This document shows, one piece after another, positions 1 through 8,238 of a stretch of DNA of 64,000 nucleotides. This DNA is from Pseudoalteromonas rubra (GTDB taxonomy: Bacteria; Pseudomonadota; Gammaproteobacteria; Enterobacterales; Alteromonadaceae). The stretch is from positions 2,884,501-2,948,500 of the forward strand of contig NZ_CP045429.1 of the NCBI RefSeq assembly GCF_005886805.2. The letters run 5' to 3'. Numbering within the stretch: position 1 is the stretch's first letter; every line of letters begins with the position of its first letter. Below the pieces are notes generated by a model that was not told the DNA's origin, made no database searches, and saw only the letters and a list, made by a program, of their open reading frames with translations. A program made the translations under genes and the position numbers.

Positions 1-288
1 TACGAGTTGGGCATTCATTTGTCTCTGGGGGCACACACACATAAACTGGCCGCTATGATCATAAAACAGAGTTTTGTGCCAATTTTTACCGGCCTGGCAG
101 TCAGCCTGCTATTTGCAAGCCTGGGTTATCTGGTGTGGTCTCGTATCGGCGACGGACCAGTCGATGTGAACTGGCTGGCCATCATCAGCAGCATTCCGGT
201 GATGCTACTGGTCGCACTAGTTGCCAGTTATCTGCCAGTACAAAAGGTGATCCGTCAGGACCCTATCCGGGCATTGAGAAATGAATAA
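1..288 (+). CDS. ABC transporter permease, C-terminal part (partial)
   Basis: The reading frame is open from the first base of the window, so this is the 3' end of a gene that starts outside it. The visible 95 residues contain two hydrophobic segments (about residues 23-47 and 58-78) and end in PIRALRNE. That closing motif is typical of FtsX/MacB-type permeases, whose last membrane helix is followed by a short cytoplasmic P-x-x-A-L-R-x-E tail. Such permeases work with a MacB-like ATPase, usually to export a lipoprotein or peptide or to run a mechanotransmission cycle. The two-component genes that follow probably belong to the same locus. The substrate cannot be told from the fragment. Confidence 0.8.
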   Translation, partial: YELGIHLSLGAHTHKLAAMIIKQSFVPIFTGLAVSLLFASLGYLVWSRIGDGPVDVNWLAIISSIPVMLLVALVASYLPVQKVIRQDPIRALRNE

Positions 289-316
289 CAAATCGAACAA
301 CAGTCAATGAGGAAAT

Positions 317-338
317 GCAGGCGCTTCAAAGCGCCTGC
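317..338. repeat. Perfect 10-bp inverted repeat before the response regulator
   Basis: GCAGGCGCTT and AAGCGCCTGC form a GC-rich hairpin with a 2-base centre, 28 bases after the permease stop and 10 bases before the preferred ATG of the next gene. There is no T-run on either strand, so it is not a classic intrinsic terminator. It lies inside the longer in-frame reading that would start at 307, which argues against that upstream start. An AGGA motif at 310-313 would be brought close to the ATG at 349 if the hairpin folds. Confidence 0.6.
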
Positions 339-348
339 CAGTTATACC

Positions 349-1713
349 ATGCAAGGCACCCTACTTATCGTAGATGACAAGGCAGATATTCGCCTGAGTC
401 TTCACATGCTGCTGAAAAACAGCGGCTTTAACACTCTCCAATGCAGCTCGCTGAGTGCTGCGGCAGACACGCTTGCACAGCAATCTGTCGACCTGGTGTT
501 GCTCGATATGAACTATGAACTGGATACCACGTCGGGTCAGGAGGGCCTGCAGTTTTTATCTAAGCATGCCAAAGCAACCCCATCCAGCCCAGCGTTTATT
601 GCTATGACCGCCTGGTCGAGTGTGACCCTGGCTGTCGAAGCCATGCAGCGTGGCGCTGTGGATTTTTTTGCCAAGCCCTGGGACAACCACGCCGTACTGA
701 TGATGATCAAAAAACATCTGGGGCTGAGACAAATGGCCCAGGCTCGGCAAAGCGCAACTCTTATCGCTCAAAAAACCACTGGCAAGACACTAGAGTGGCT
801 CAGTCCGCAGATGCAAACACTCAAAAAGCAACTTGACCGGGTTGCGCCAACCGGGGCCAATATTTTATTGCGCGGTGAGAACGGCACAGGTAAATCCCAG
901 ATTGCTCAGTACCTCCACCAGCAGAGCGCCCGGACAGGTACACTGATCAGCGTAAATATGGCAGCTATCCCCGATCCCTTGTTCGAAAGCGAACTATTTG
1001 GTCATGTTAAAGGGGCCTTTACCGATGCTAGGCAGGACCGCGAAGGCCGTTTTACTCAGGCCACTGGCGGCACCCTGTTTTTAGATGAAATTGCCACGCT
1101 GAGCGAATCACAACAAGCTAAGTTATTACGGGTACTGGAAAATGGCGAATACGAGCCTGTGGGCGCAGATCACACCCTTCACGCCGATTGTCGCCTGATC
1201 AGCGCCACCAATGCAGATTTAGAGGCGCTTCAAGCACAAGAGAGATTTCGCCAGGATCTGTATTTCAGGCTCAACACCATAGAGCTGACTGTGCCACCTC
1301 TGCGCCAGCGCAGTGATGAAATCATTCCGCTGGCAAAACACTTTATCTCGCACCATGCGCAAACCTACGGCTTGCCTGAATTAATTTTGTCTGATTGTGC
1401 ATGCAACACCTTGCAAGCCTATCACTGGCCGGGAAATGTACGGGAGCTAAGTCATATCATGGAGCGCGCCGTATTGATGTGCGACGAGTCCGAGATCACT
1501 GCCCGTCAGTTGCAAATAAAAGCCGTCAAAACCGAGCTCAACAATCCGGTGTCAGAGTTGGTAACTCTGGAGCAGGCAGAGCAAAAACTCATCCGAATGG
1601 CATTGGCTCAATGTCAGGACAACGTTGAAGACGCCTCACTCCTGCTGGGGATCAGTAAAAGTGCGTTGTATCGGCGCATGGATAAATTCAACATTAAGAC
1701 CCGGCACTCGTAA
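349..1713 (+). CDS. Sigma-54-dependent response regulator (NtrC/NtrX type)
   Basis: A 454-residue activator with three parts. The receiver domain (about 1-125) has the phospho-acceptor Asp at residue 53 and Lys at 109. The AAA+ sigma-54 interaction domain has a Walker A GENGTGKS (176-183), the sigma-54 contact loop GAFTDA (222-227) and a Walker B TLFLDE. A Fis-type helix-turn-helix follows at the C-terminus. It is expected to bind upstream enhancers and drive RpoN-dependent transcription after phosphorylation by the kinase encoded 2 bases downstream. The open frame reaches back to an ATG at 307, but those 14 codons cover a perfect hairpin and do not resemble a receiver start; the ATG at 349 (MQGTLLIVDD) fits the family. 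Targets are unknown, and the neighbouring ABC transporter is the obvious candidate. Confidence 0.93.
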   Translation: MQGTLLIVDDKADIRLSLHMLLKNSGFNTLQCSSLSAAADTLAQQSVDLVLLDMNYELDTTSGQEGLQFLSKHAKATPSSPAFIAMTAWSSVTLAVEAMQRGAVDFFAKPWDNHAVLMMIKKHLGLRQMAQARQSATLIAQKTTGKTLEWLSPQMQTLKKQLDRVAPTGANILLRGENGTGKSQIAQYLHQQSARTGTLISVNMAAIPDPLFESELFGHVKGAFTDARQDREGRFTQATGGTLFLDEIATLSESQQAKLLRVLENGEYEPVGADHTLHADCRLISATNADLEALQAQERFRQDLYFRLNTIELTVPPLRQRSDEIIPLAKHFISHHAQTYGLPELILSDCACNTLQAYHWPGNVRELSHIMERAVLMCDESEITARQLQIKAVKTELNNPVSELVTLEQAEQKLIRMALAQCQDNVEDASLLLGISKSALYRRMDKFNIKTRHS

Positions 1714-1715
1714 AT

Positions 1716-3005
1716 ATGATGGCGCTGAGTTACGAACGATCCGCAGCCCTATTTTGCATGTTAGTGTGGCTGCTACTGGCCTCGCTCAGTACCGGGTTAC
1801 TGCTCAGTCTGGGCAGTGGCTGGCTGGGTGTCATTACACTTTGGGTCCTGGGATTGTGCCCGGCTGCGCTGCTGCTACAACATATCAAAGTGCGCCTTAT
1901 TCAGCCTTTTTACCATCTGACGACGACCATTGAAGCCATGCGGCTGGAAGACTATGGTCAACGCTTTTACACTACCGACAAAAGCGGCATTCTGGCCCAG
2001 CTGCAAACCGAAACCAGCCAACTATGTGATCATTTACAAGCGTATAAATCTGCACGGGATCATCAGGCAATCTTATTGTTCAGGCTCATTGAGCAGCTGC
2101 CCAGTCCCATTGTGGTGTTTGATGAAAGCAACACGCTGGTTCATGCCAACGACGCTTTTTCAAACTGGACCGGCAAACCTTGGCAAACGCAAAAACGACT
2201 CAAGGCCGCTCATTTCAGCCTGATACAAACTAACGGGCAGTGGCAATTCAGTCACCCGTCGCTGGCTCAGCAATGGCAGATCCGGCAAAGCCAGATCCCC
2301 ATTGACGACAGCCACGCTCATTTATTGATCCTGACCGATGTCCAGTCTGTGGTCAGTCAGGCGCAGCGCGACGCCTGGCAAAAAATGATCCGCATTCTGA
2401 GCCATGAGATCCACAACTCACTATCTCCCATCAAATCACTGGCACAGACACTGCAAATGTTACAAGCCGGCGCCGATACGCAAGCTAATTTTGAACAGGC
2501 GCTGGCAGTAATAGTACAGCGCAGTGACGGGCTGATGTCATTCGTCAATCGCTACGCCAGCGTTGCCCGGCAACACCAGCTGCATACAGAAACGGTAAGT
2601 ATTGACGCCCTGCTCAGCCCCATACAGGTTTTATATGACACCCGGGTCCGCTGTTCAATTGAGCAGACCTTTGCACTGCATGTGGATGTCAGCCTGCTGG
2701 AACAGGTATTGGTTAACCTGATCACTAACGCGCTGGAGGCCAGCGATGAAACCGGGATGGTTGATATTATCGTTAGCAACACAGCACAATACGCGTTTAT
2801 AGATATTCTGGATGAAGGTCAGGGACTCACTAACCAAGACAACTTGTTCGTGCCCTTTTACACAACCAAACCAAATGGCAAAGGCATTGGTCTGGTGCTG
2901 TGTAAAAACATTGTAGAGCAGCACAATGGCCAATTAACCCTCGTCAATCGTACAGATAAGACAGGTGCCAGAGCCAGAGTTCAGTTACCGCTAGAGCTGG
3001 CATGA
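1716..3005 (+). CDS. Sensor histidine kinase (NtrY-like)
   Basis: A 429-residue membrane kinase encoded two bases after the response regulator, its likely partner. Two adjacent hydrophobic helices (about 9-30 and 35-56) anchor it. A linker and a PAS-like segment follow (about 115-210, starting near LPSPIVVFDESN). The H-box is ILSHEIHNSLSP with phospho-acceptor His at residue 230. The ATPase domain has an N-box (LVNLITNALEAS), a G1 motif (DEGQGL), an F-box (VPFYTTKP) and a G2 motif (GKGIGL). There is almost no periplasmic loop, so the signal is probably sensed in the membrane or cytoplasm. All catalytic motifs look intact. Confidence 0.92.
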   Translation: MMALSYERSAALFCMLVWLLLASLSTGLLLSLGSGWLGVITLWVLGLCPAALLLQHIKVRLIQPFYHLTTTIEAMRLEDYGQRFYTTDKSGILAQLQTETSQLCDHLQAYKSARDHQAILLFRLIEQLPSPIVVFDESNTLVHANDAFSNWTGKPWQTQKRLKAAHFSLIQTNGQWQFSHPSLAQQWQIRQSQIPIDDSHAHLLILTDVQSVVSQAQRDAWQKMIRILSHEIHNSLSPIKSLAQTLQMLQAGADTQANFEQALAVIVQRSDGLMSFVNRYASVARQHQLHTETVSIDALLSPIQVLYDTRVRCSIEQTFALHVDVSLLEQVLVNLITNALEASDETGMVDIIVSNTAQYAFIDILDEGQGLTNQDNLFVPFYTTKPNGKGIGLVLCKNIVEQHNGQLTLVNRTDKTGARARVQLPLELA

Positions 3006-3016
3006 GCAAAACCAGA

Positions 3017-3529
3017 TCACTGCTCAACAAAGATCAGCGCGTCGGTATCAAAGCCTCGATCAGCCGCCATGCTGACAAACTTATCGATGATCGCCTGATC
3101 GACTTGTGGGGTTCGAGAGAGTAGCCATAAGTACTCCGTGTCCGGACCAGACACAAACGCATACTGATAGTTATCGTGGTCGAGCTCAAACACAACATAA
3201 GCCCCATAAAACGGACCAAAGAACGACACTTTCAGGTAGGCTTCATCGTCCTGGTTGACAAAAAACGCTTTACCTTCAGCTTCGCGCCACTGATTTTCTG
3301 CTGCGTTGAAGCCGCGATTAATGACCTTCACGCCGCCGTCTTCGCGCATACTATATTGCGCCGTCACCCGGGTCAGGCCGCGCTCAAAAGAGTGATCCAG
3401 GCGGGCAATCTCGTACCACTTGCCCAGGTAGCGATTGAGCTCAAAATTCCCCACAGGCTGCACGCCCTGTGGCATGCCCAGACAACTACTGAGGACAAGC
3501 GTCATCATGATAATTAAGACTGTTTTCAA
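3017..3529 (-). CDS. blc: Outer-membrane lipocalin (Blc family)
   Basis: A 170-residue lipoprotein with a lipobox ending LSSC (Cys16), which predicts lipid anchoring in the outer membrane. The mature part carries the lipocalin signature around GKWYEIARLDHSFERGL and the usual length for bacterial Blc, an eight-stranded barrel that binds fatty acids or lysophospholipids and is linked to envelope stress. It is convergent with the kinase gene, only 11 bases apart. A six-base inverted repeat (TGAGCA/TGCTCA, 3002-3025) spans the junction and could help end both transcripts. Nothing looks truncated. Confidence 0.93.
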   Translation of the reverse strand: MKTVLIIMMTLVLSSCLGMPQGVQPVGNFELNRYLGKWYEIARLDHSFERGLTRVTAQYSMREDGGVKVINRGFNAAENQWREAEGKAFFVNQDDEAYLKVSFFGPFYGAYVVFELDHDNYQYAFVSGPDTEYLWLLSRTPQVDQAIIDKFVSMAADRGFDTDALIFVEQ

Positions 3530-3664
3530 TGTCTGCTCCTTGTATAGTTAATCTTGGGTAGTACGACATAACAAAGAAGTCGGTTCACAGGTTTGCGGGC
3601 ATTTCACGACATGAGGTGCCAGTGAGACAGAGTTTAGCTGTGATGGTGGTGTCTTGGTTGGAAG

Positions 3665-3686
3665 ATCCCGTGTTAGAACACGGGAT
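3665..3686. repeat. Perfect 10-bp palindromic hairpin
   Basis: ATCCCGTGTT, two bases, then AACACGGGAT, in the 198-base gap between the lipocalin start and the end of the yjdM-like gene. It is 42 bases past the stop of the minus-strand yjdM-like gene and could end that transcript, but no T-run follows on either strand. It could equally be a protein-binding dyad. Confidence 0.45.
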
Positions 3687-3727
3687 AACAAGCTGAGTGC
3701 CCTGGGTGGCTTGAGTAAATTACCCGT

Positions 3728-4063
3728 TTAGGCCTTTTTCACAAATTTCGCGGTGACCATCATTTCGCCTACACCATCGACCTTGCAATCCAGTTCGTGG
3801 TCTTTTTTATCCAGAACACGACGAACCAGAGCTTTAGTGCCAATTTTGATCACCTGAGAACTGCCTTTGATTTTCAAATCTTTGATCACTGTCACTTTGT
3901 CACCGTCGGCAAGCAATGCCCCGTTGGCATCTTTCACTGTGATTACATCGTCTTCGTTGACTTCATTTGGGTTCCATTCATAGGCGCACTCCGGGCACAC
4001 CAGATTGCTTTGATCCTGATAGACGTATTCAGAATTACATTTCGGGCAAGGAGGTAAAGACAT
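3728..4063 (-). CDS. yjdM: YjdM/PhnA-family zinc-ribbon protein
   Basis: A 111-residue soluble protein with an N-terminal zinc ribbon (Cys at 6, 9, 23 and 26) and the C-terminal PhnA domain typical of the YjdM family ([21 protein letters not shown] region). The Escherichia coli homologue was once annotated as an alkylphosphonate-utilisation protein, but it is not phosphonoacetate hydrolase and its true function is unclear. No phosphonate genes are nearby, so the name is only a family label. Length and motifs are complete. It is a stand-alone gene. Confidence 0.93.
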   Translation of the reverse strand: MSLPPCPKCNSEYVYQDQSNLVCPECAYEWNPNEVNEDDVITVKDANGALLADGDKVTVIKDLKIKGSSQVIKIGTKALVRRVLDKKDHELDCKVDGVGEMMVTAKFVKKA

Positions 4064-4179
4064 GCTGACTTACTACATTTTGATTCATTTGGCCTGCATA
4101 GTAATGGCTCGCACGCGGATGTGCCAGTGCTAAGCCAATATTTATTGATTTAGTGCAGACAAAAATAAACTGGTCAGTA

Positions 4180-5049
4180 CTATAAACTGCTTTTTGCATG
4201 CGCCATCACAGTCCGTACTCTGGCAGGCAGGACTGCACGTCGCGCTGTGCACAGATAAATTGTCTCGCTCACGGGTTGGCTCAGCGCATGTATCCGTATT
4301 AGTTTTTGCCGGGCAAAGGCCTCAACCGCAAAAGCAGGTAAAACACTGAACCCTATGCCCCGACTGACTGGTTCAAGGATCAGGCTTATCTGATTAGAAA
4401 ACCCTCTGCGGGCAAACTGTGCGCAATGCCGGAACTGTGCAAAGTTCGCGCTGAGTAACAATTCACTATGGTGTGCGCCATCGGGGTGGTCAATAAACCC
4501 CAGTGACTGCAAGTTCTCCCAGCTCGGTTCAGCCACCTCAGCCGGCGTAACCAGCAACAAGGGTTCCGTCGCTATCGCCTCGCTCATTACCTCCGCTGAC
4601 CTAGCCGCGACAGTAGTAAAGCCCAACTCAGCACTGCCATCGGCTACGGCCTTTTCAATGGCCTGATTTGGTGCAAACCTGTGATCAATGACAAGCCCGG
4701 GATGACGGCTTTGAAACGTCAACAACTGCGGATAGAGCCTGAGCCCGAGGCTCCCCGGCGACATCACCTTAACTTCTCCTTCAAAAGGCGGATCCTCCCC
4801 GATGCTGATTTCCAGTTCCGACAAATCTTGCAGTATCTTTAATGCCTGAATACGCAACCGTTTACCCGCTTCTGTCAGTACCACCTGCTTGCCATCACGC
4901 AGCAACAAGGCCACACCAAAGTGCAACTCTAGCTTTTGTACATGCTGGCTCACACCCGACTGAGTCATATGCAAGTGCTCAGCCGTGCGGGTAAAGTGCC
5001 CTATATCCGCCAGGGTACAAAATGTGCGGAGCCAGCTGTTATTAATCAT
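4180..5049 (-). CDS. LysR-family transcriptional regulator
   Basis: A 289-residue regulator with a winged helix-turn-helix at residues 1-60 (TRTAEHLHMTQSGVSQHVQK recognition region) and a periplasmic-binding-protein-like effector domain. It is divergent from the glyoxalase-fold gene at 5143, with a 93-base AT-rich shared control region. That arrangement is typical of LysR proteins that regulate the divergent gene together with themselves. The inducer is unknown. The start at 5049 fits the family (MINNSWLRTFCTLADIG). Confidence 0.92.
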   Translation of the reverse strand: MINNSWLRTFCTLADIGHFTRTAEHLHMTQSGVSQHVQKLELHFGVALLLRDGKQVVLTEAGKRLRIQALKILQDLSELEISIGEDPPFEGEVKVMSPGSLGLRLYPQLLTFQSRHPGLVIDHRFAPNQAIEKAVADGSAELGFTTVAARSAEVMSEAIATEPLLLVTPAEVAEPSWENLQSLGFIDHPDGAHHSELLLSANFAQFRHCAQFARRGFSNQISLILEPVSRGIGFSVLPAFAVEAFARQKLIRIHALSQPVSETIYLCTARRAVLPARVRTVMAHAKSSL

Positions 5050-5142
5050 TACAAAAAATACTTATTTTGATAATTTTTAATAATTTTACATTATGACCTG
5101 ACGTTTGTAACCTGCTCACTATTCAAACACAGGAGCGTATTT

Positions 5143-5649
5143 ATGAACCAGGTTTACCCACGTACCTTTTCACATATCGGTATCTCAGTGCCCGACCTTG
5201 AAAAAGCCGTTGAATTTTACACTCAGGTCATGGGGTGGTATGTGATCATGGCCCCCACCGAGATCGTTGAAGACGACAGCGCCATTGGTGAAATGTGCAG
5301 TGATGTATTTGGTCCTGGCTGGAAACGTTTTCGGATAGCACATCTATCCACTGGCGACCGCATTGGCGTAGAGCTGTTCCAGTTTGATAACCAAACCAGC
5401 CCGGAAAACAACTTTGAATACTGGAAAACTGGTATTTTCCATTTTTGTGTACAAGACCCAGATGTTGAAGGCCTTGCAGATAAAATAGTGGCCGCAGGGG
5501 GTAAACGACGTATGGCAGAACCTCGCTATTATTACCCTGGAGAAAAGCCCTATCGCATGATTTATATGGAAGATCCGTTCGGTAATATCGTGGAAATTTA
5601 CAGCCACAGTTACGAACTGATATACAGTGCCGGTGCATATCAGGAGTAA
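5143..5649 (+). CDS. VOC/glyoxalase-fold metalloprotein
   Basis: A 168-residue vicinal-oxygen-chelate protein. The early FSHIGISVPDLEKAVEFY stretch gives the first metal-ligand candidate His11; a later FHFCVQD gives a second His and GNIVEIYSHS the glutamate near the end. These are the usual metal positions of glyoxalase I, fosfomycin-resistance and dioxygenase relatives. The substrate cannot be assigned. A good ribosome site (CAGGAG) sits before the ATG. The divergent LysR gene is probably its regulator. An annotation as lactoylglutathione lyase would be by similarity only. Confidence 0.88.
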   Translation: MNQVYPRTFSHIGISVPDLEKAVEFYTQVMGWYVIMAPTEIVEDDSAIGEMCSDVFGPGWKRFRIAHLSTGDRIGVELFQFDNQTSPENNFEYWKTGIFHFCVQDPDVEGLADKIVAAGGKRRMAEPRYYYPGEKPYRMIYMEDPFGNIVEIYSHSYELIYSAGAYQE

Positions 5650-5680
5650 TATCTGGCAGGGCTGAACGTATCGGCCCTAC

Positions 5681-5875
5681 TTATTTACCAGCTTGCTTAT
5701 TAGCCCCCCACAGGGCAACACCCAGCGCTATGCCGGCTCCGGCACATGGAGCAATAGAAAAAGCCAGAATATCAAATGCTACCCCAGCAGTTATGCCAAC
5801 CGCGGTGCCAATACCTGCACCAATCCCAATATACAGGCCCGGGTTAGGCCCGACTTGTACTTGCTTATCTGTCAT
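5681..5875 (-). CDS. Small glycine-rich membrane protein
   Basis: A 64-residue protein made of a short polar start and two hydrophobic stretches (about 14-36 and 38-57) full of GxxxG-like spacing (GIGAGIGTAVGITAG), which favours tight helix packing. A clear ribosome site (AAGGAA) stands before the ATG, which supports real translation. It resembles glycine-zipper membrane peptides, but I do not recognise a named family. It is convergent with the VOC gene and divergent from the two-component pair. Confidence 0.6.
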   Translation of the reverse strand: MTDKQVQVGPNPGLYIGIGAGIGTAVGITAGVAFDILAFSIAPCAGAGIALGVALWGANKQAGK

Positions 5876-5938
5876 GGGGATTTCCTTATCTTCATACTAG
5901 ATGGGCTTAAATTTATACACAGACGCAGACAAAGCACA

Positions 5939-5953
5939 ATACAAAATTGTATG
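5939..5953. promoter_or_regulatory. Putative operator dyad upstream of the two-component pair
   Basis: ATACAA, two bases, TTGTAT, with a following G. It lies 59 bases before the response-regulator ATG. The 14 bases 5940-5953 recur exactly, inverted, at 8143-8156 before the DUF1800 gene. Sharing by two promoters of the same locus suggests a binding site for the encoded regulator (autoregulation); this is inference. Confidence 0.5.
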
Positions 5954-6011
5954 CCTATCTCTTGCAAAAATACGATATGCTTTAATTGAGTGACGACAAC
6001 CTCAGGTTTGT

Positions 6012-6695
6012 ATGCATATTTTATTAGTTGAAGACGACCCGGACACGGCTGAATTTATCTGCGCCGGGCTTGCCCAACACAATGCGCAAGTACAGCATTG
6101 TGACAACGCAGAGCGCGCCATGCTAAGCGCCTCTGCCCACGCATTTGATGTCATCATTTTCGACCGCCTGTTACCCAATATGGATGGCCTCGACGCGGTG
6201 CGAATTTTACGCGCCAGTAAAGTCACCACCCCAATTATTATGCTTACCGCACTGAGTGATACCGCCGATCGGGTAGCCGGACTTGAAGCTGGTGCCGACG
6301 ACTACTTAGTTAAGCCCTTTGCTTTTGCCGAGCTGTATGCGCGTTTAAAAGCCCTAGCCAGACGTCAGCCCCTCAGAGCTGACACGCTGGAGCTGGTGAT
6401 CGGCGAGCTGCGACTCAACCGCACATCCCGCAAAGTGCTAAGAGCAGGACAGGAAATTGAGCTGATGCCCAAGGAGTATCAGATCCTGGAATATATGATG
6501 CAAAACCCCGAGCAGTTAATCACCAAAACCATGTTACTGGAGCAGGTCTGGGGCTTTAGTTTCGATCCCAAAACCAGCTTAGTGCAAACCCATGTCAGCC
6601 GATTGCGCAATAAACTGGATAAGCCTTTTACGTTTGACATGATCAAAACCATTCGCGGCAGTGGCTACCTGCTAACAGGCGCCACTGATGGTTAG
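6012..6695 (+). CDS. OmpR/PhoP-type response regulator
   Basis: A 227-residue regulator with a receiver domain (acidic pair near residue 8, phospho-acceptor Asp51 in IIFDRLLPNMDG, Lys in the LVKPF motif) and a winged-helix output domain (about 128-224, RNTS-type strand then KTSLVQTHVSRLRNKLDK). It is closest in layout to the QseB/PmrA/CopR branch. Its stop overlaps the start of the kinase gene by 8 bases, so the two are co-translated. A dyad shared with the downstream DUF1800 promoter suggests that this protein binds both. Confidence 0.94.
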   Translation: MHILLVEDDPDTAEFICAGLAQHNAQVQHCDNAERAMLSASAHAFDVIIFDRLLPNMDGLDAVRILRASKVTTPIIMLTALSDTADRVAGLEAGADDYLVKPFAFAELYARLKALARRQPLRADTLELVIGELRLNRTSRKVLRAGQEIELMPKEYQILEYMMQNPEQLITKTMLLEQVWGFSFDPKTSLVQTHVSRLRNKLDKPFTFDMIKTIRGSGYLLTGATDG

Positions 6696-8070
6696 TCGTT
6701 ATCATTTGAAGCGAGCTTTGCTTTCAAGCGGCGCGCTCTGGGCCTCCATGCTATTGCTGTTATGGCTCTTGGCACAACTATTGGTGTGGCAGGATAAACA
6801 AATACAGCAACACGAGTTTAGTGAGTTTCTTGGCGACATCGAAAGTATGCTTGAAGAGCATGGCTTTGAGCACGTGTTGCAGGAGTTCGAGCTCGAAGAC
6901 GAGGTTATCTGGCCAGAGCATGAGGCACACGCACATCTGGCTGATGAAGGCTGGCTGATTGCCGTGTTTGAGCAAGATAAACTGCTTTTGGGCGCTGATA
7001 CTCATCTGATGACGTCGCCCACTCCCCATTGGCAAACCGTATCGCTTGGCGAGGAAGGCAATGCTGAACTTTTGACTGCGACAGTAAACTTACCTGGTGG
7101 CTTGCGTATTCATTACTGGCAAAAGCGGGACGAGCTGCACACCCATAAAAGCGAGTTCTATGCACAACTGATGTACTGGTTTGCCCTGCTAAGTCTGCCC
7201 TTGATGGTGGCGGCAATCACCTGTTTTCAGGTTAAGCATAGCCGCACCCTGCAAGCATTATCAGAACAACTGGCCCAGGTTGCACACTCTCCGGATTCCA
7301 AGCGTACCGAAGTGACGACATCCAATTCAGACATCATTACCCTGAGCGTTGCAATTAACCGCATGCTTGATGAAATATCCCGTCTGCATGGCAATCTGAA
7401 AACCATGTCGGTGGGCATCGCCCATGATCTGAAAACCCCTTTATCCCGCATTTCTAACCGCTTGCAGAGTATGTATCAGGATCTCGATGACCCGACAAGA
7501 CTGGAGGGGCACATAGACAAAGCGAGCAACGAACTGGCGCAGGTTATCAACACCTTTAATAATCTGGTGCGGCTGAATGCCATTGAGTCAGGAAAACACA
7601 TTCAGGGCTTTAAAACATTTGACTTATCAGCACTCATTGATGAGCTGGCACAAAGTTACTTACCGGTCTTTGAAGACAGCGGCCGGCATTTTGAGGTGTC
7701 CATTGTGCCGGCTGTGCATTGCCACGGTGACAAAGACCTGCTCGGTCAGTTGATCTGTAACTTGCTGGAAAATGCACTGGAACATAGCCAGCCAAATGCG
7801 CACGTATGGCTCAGACTGCAAAGCCATACCCAGAGTGCCCTGCTGCAGATCGGGGACGATGGCCCTGGCATCCCGGTCAAGGATCAGGCCAAAGTGTTTG
7901 ATAAGTTCTATCGTGCCGACATCAGCCGTGGTCGCCCTGGCAATGGCCTCGGGCTGAGTATTGTGCGCGCTATTTGCGAGGTCCACCAGGCCCAGCTTTG
8001 TCTGCTCGAAAGCCAACCCGGTGCGGTGTTTAATATTGAGATACCGACACGCTCAGTCCTGAGTAACTAA
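6688..8070 (+). CDS. Sensor histidine kinase with acidic, histidine-rich periplasmic sensor
   Basis: A 460-residue kinase: first membrane helix at about 12-32, a periplasmic part of roughly 120 residues, second helix at about 158-178, HAMP-like linker, then H-box GIAHDLKTPLSR with His246, N-box LICNLLENALEHS, G1 GDDGPGIP and G2 GNGLGLSIV. The sensor is strikingly acidic and histidine-containing near residues 38-87 (for example WPEHEAHAHLADEG). Such composition is seen in kinases that sense divalent metals or cationic peptides, as in PhoQ and PmrB, so a cation signal is plausible but unproven. It is the partner of the regulator it overlaps. Confidence 0.93.
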   Translation: MVSRYHLKRALLSSGALWASMLLLLWLLAQLLVWQDKQIQQHEFSEFLGDIESMLEEHGFEHVLQEFELEDEVIWPEHEAHAHLADEGWLIAVFEQDKLLLGADTHLMTSPTPHWQTVSLGEEGNAELLTATVNLPGGLRIHYWQKRDELHTHKSEFYAQLMYWFALLSLPLMVAAITCFQVKHSRTLQALSEQLAQVAHSPDSKRTEVTTSNSDIITLSVAINRMLDEISRLHGNLKTMSVGIAHDLKTPLSRISNRLQSMYQDLDDPTRLEGHIDKASNELAQVINTFNNLVRLNAIESGKHIQGFKTFDLSALIDELAQSYLPVFEDSGRHFEVSIVPAVHCHGDKDLLGQLICNLLENALEHSQPNAHVWLRLQSHTQSALLQIGDDGPGIPVKDQAKVFDKFYRADISRGRPGNGLGLSIVRAICEVHQAQLCLLESQPGAVFNIEIPTRSVLSN

Positions 8071-8142
8071 ATTGCCAACATACCCAAATATCACACATCA
8101 GAGATAAGAACTCGGAGTAACAAAATGCGTAAAACCTAAAAG

Positions 8143-8182
8143 CATACAATTTTGTAAACAAGCCGTATGACAACTGTATGAC
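8143..8182 (+). promoter_or_regulatory. Putative response-regulator binding region before DUF1800
   Basis: It holds an exact inverted copy (8143-8156, CATACAATTTTGTA) of the 14-bp dyad found before the two-component genes, followed by two direct copies of GTATGAC (8165-8171 and 8176-8182). These start 11 bases apart, one helical turn. Direct heptamer repeats at 11-base spacing are the usual form of an OmpR/PhoP-family box. The region ends 56 bases before the ATG. Confidence 0.5.
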
Positions 8183-8193
8183 CGTTTTCGCTC

Positions 8194-8237
8194 GTTTCAC
8201 TCTAAACTTGAGGTATCTGCAAGTAAGAGAGTGAAAC
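8194..8237 (+). promoter_or_regulatory. Leader inverted repeat covering the DUF1800 ribosome site
   Basis: GTTTCACTCT (8194-8203) pairs perfectly with AGAGTGAAAC (8228-8237), whose last base is two bases from the ATG at 8239. The right arm contains the only purine-rich ribosome-site candidate. If transcription starts upstream, the leader could fold into a 10-bp stem that hides the ribosome site. It could alternatively be a DNA operator. Confidence 0.4.
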
Positions 8238-8238
8238 C

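Noticed and set aside
307..348. Upstream extension of the sigma-54 regulator (ATG at 307)
   Set aside because: The 14 extra codons cover a perfect hairpin and do not look like a receiver-domain start; ATG at 349 fits the family.
5650..5680. AGGGC/GCCCT hairpin after the VOC gene as terminator
   Set aside because: Only a five-base stem without a T-run; too weak to list.
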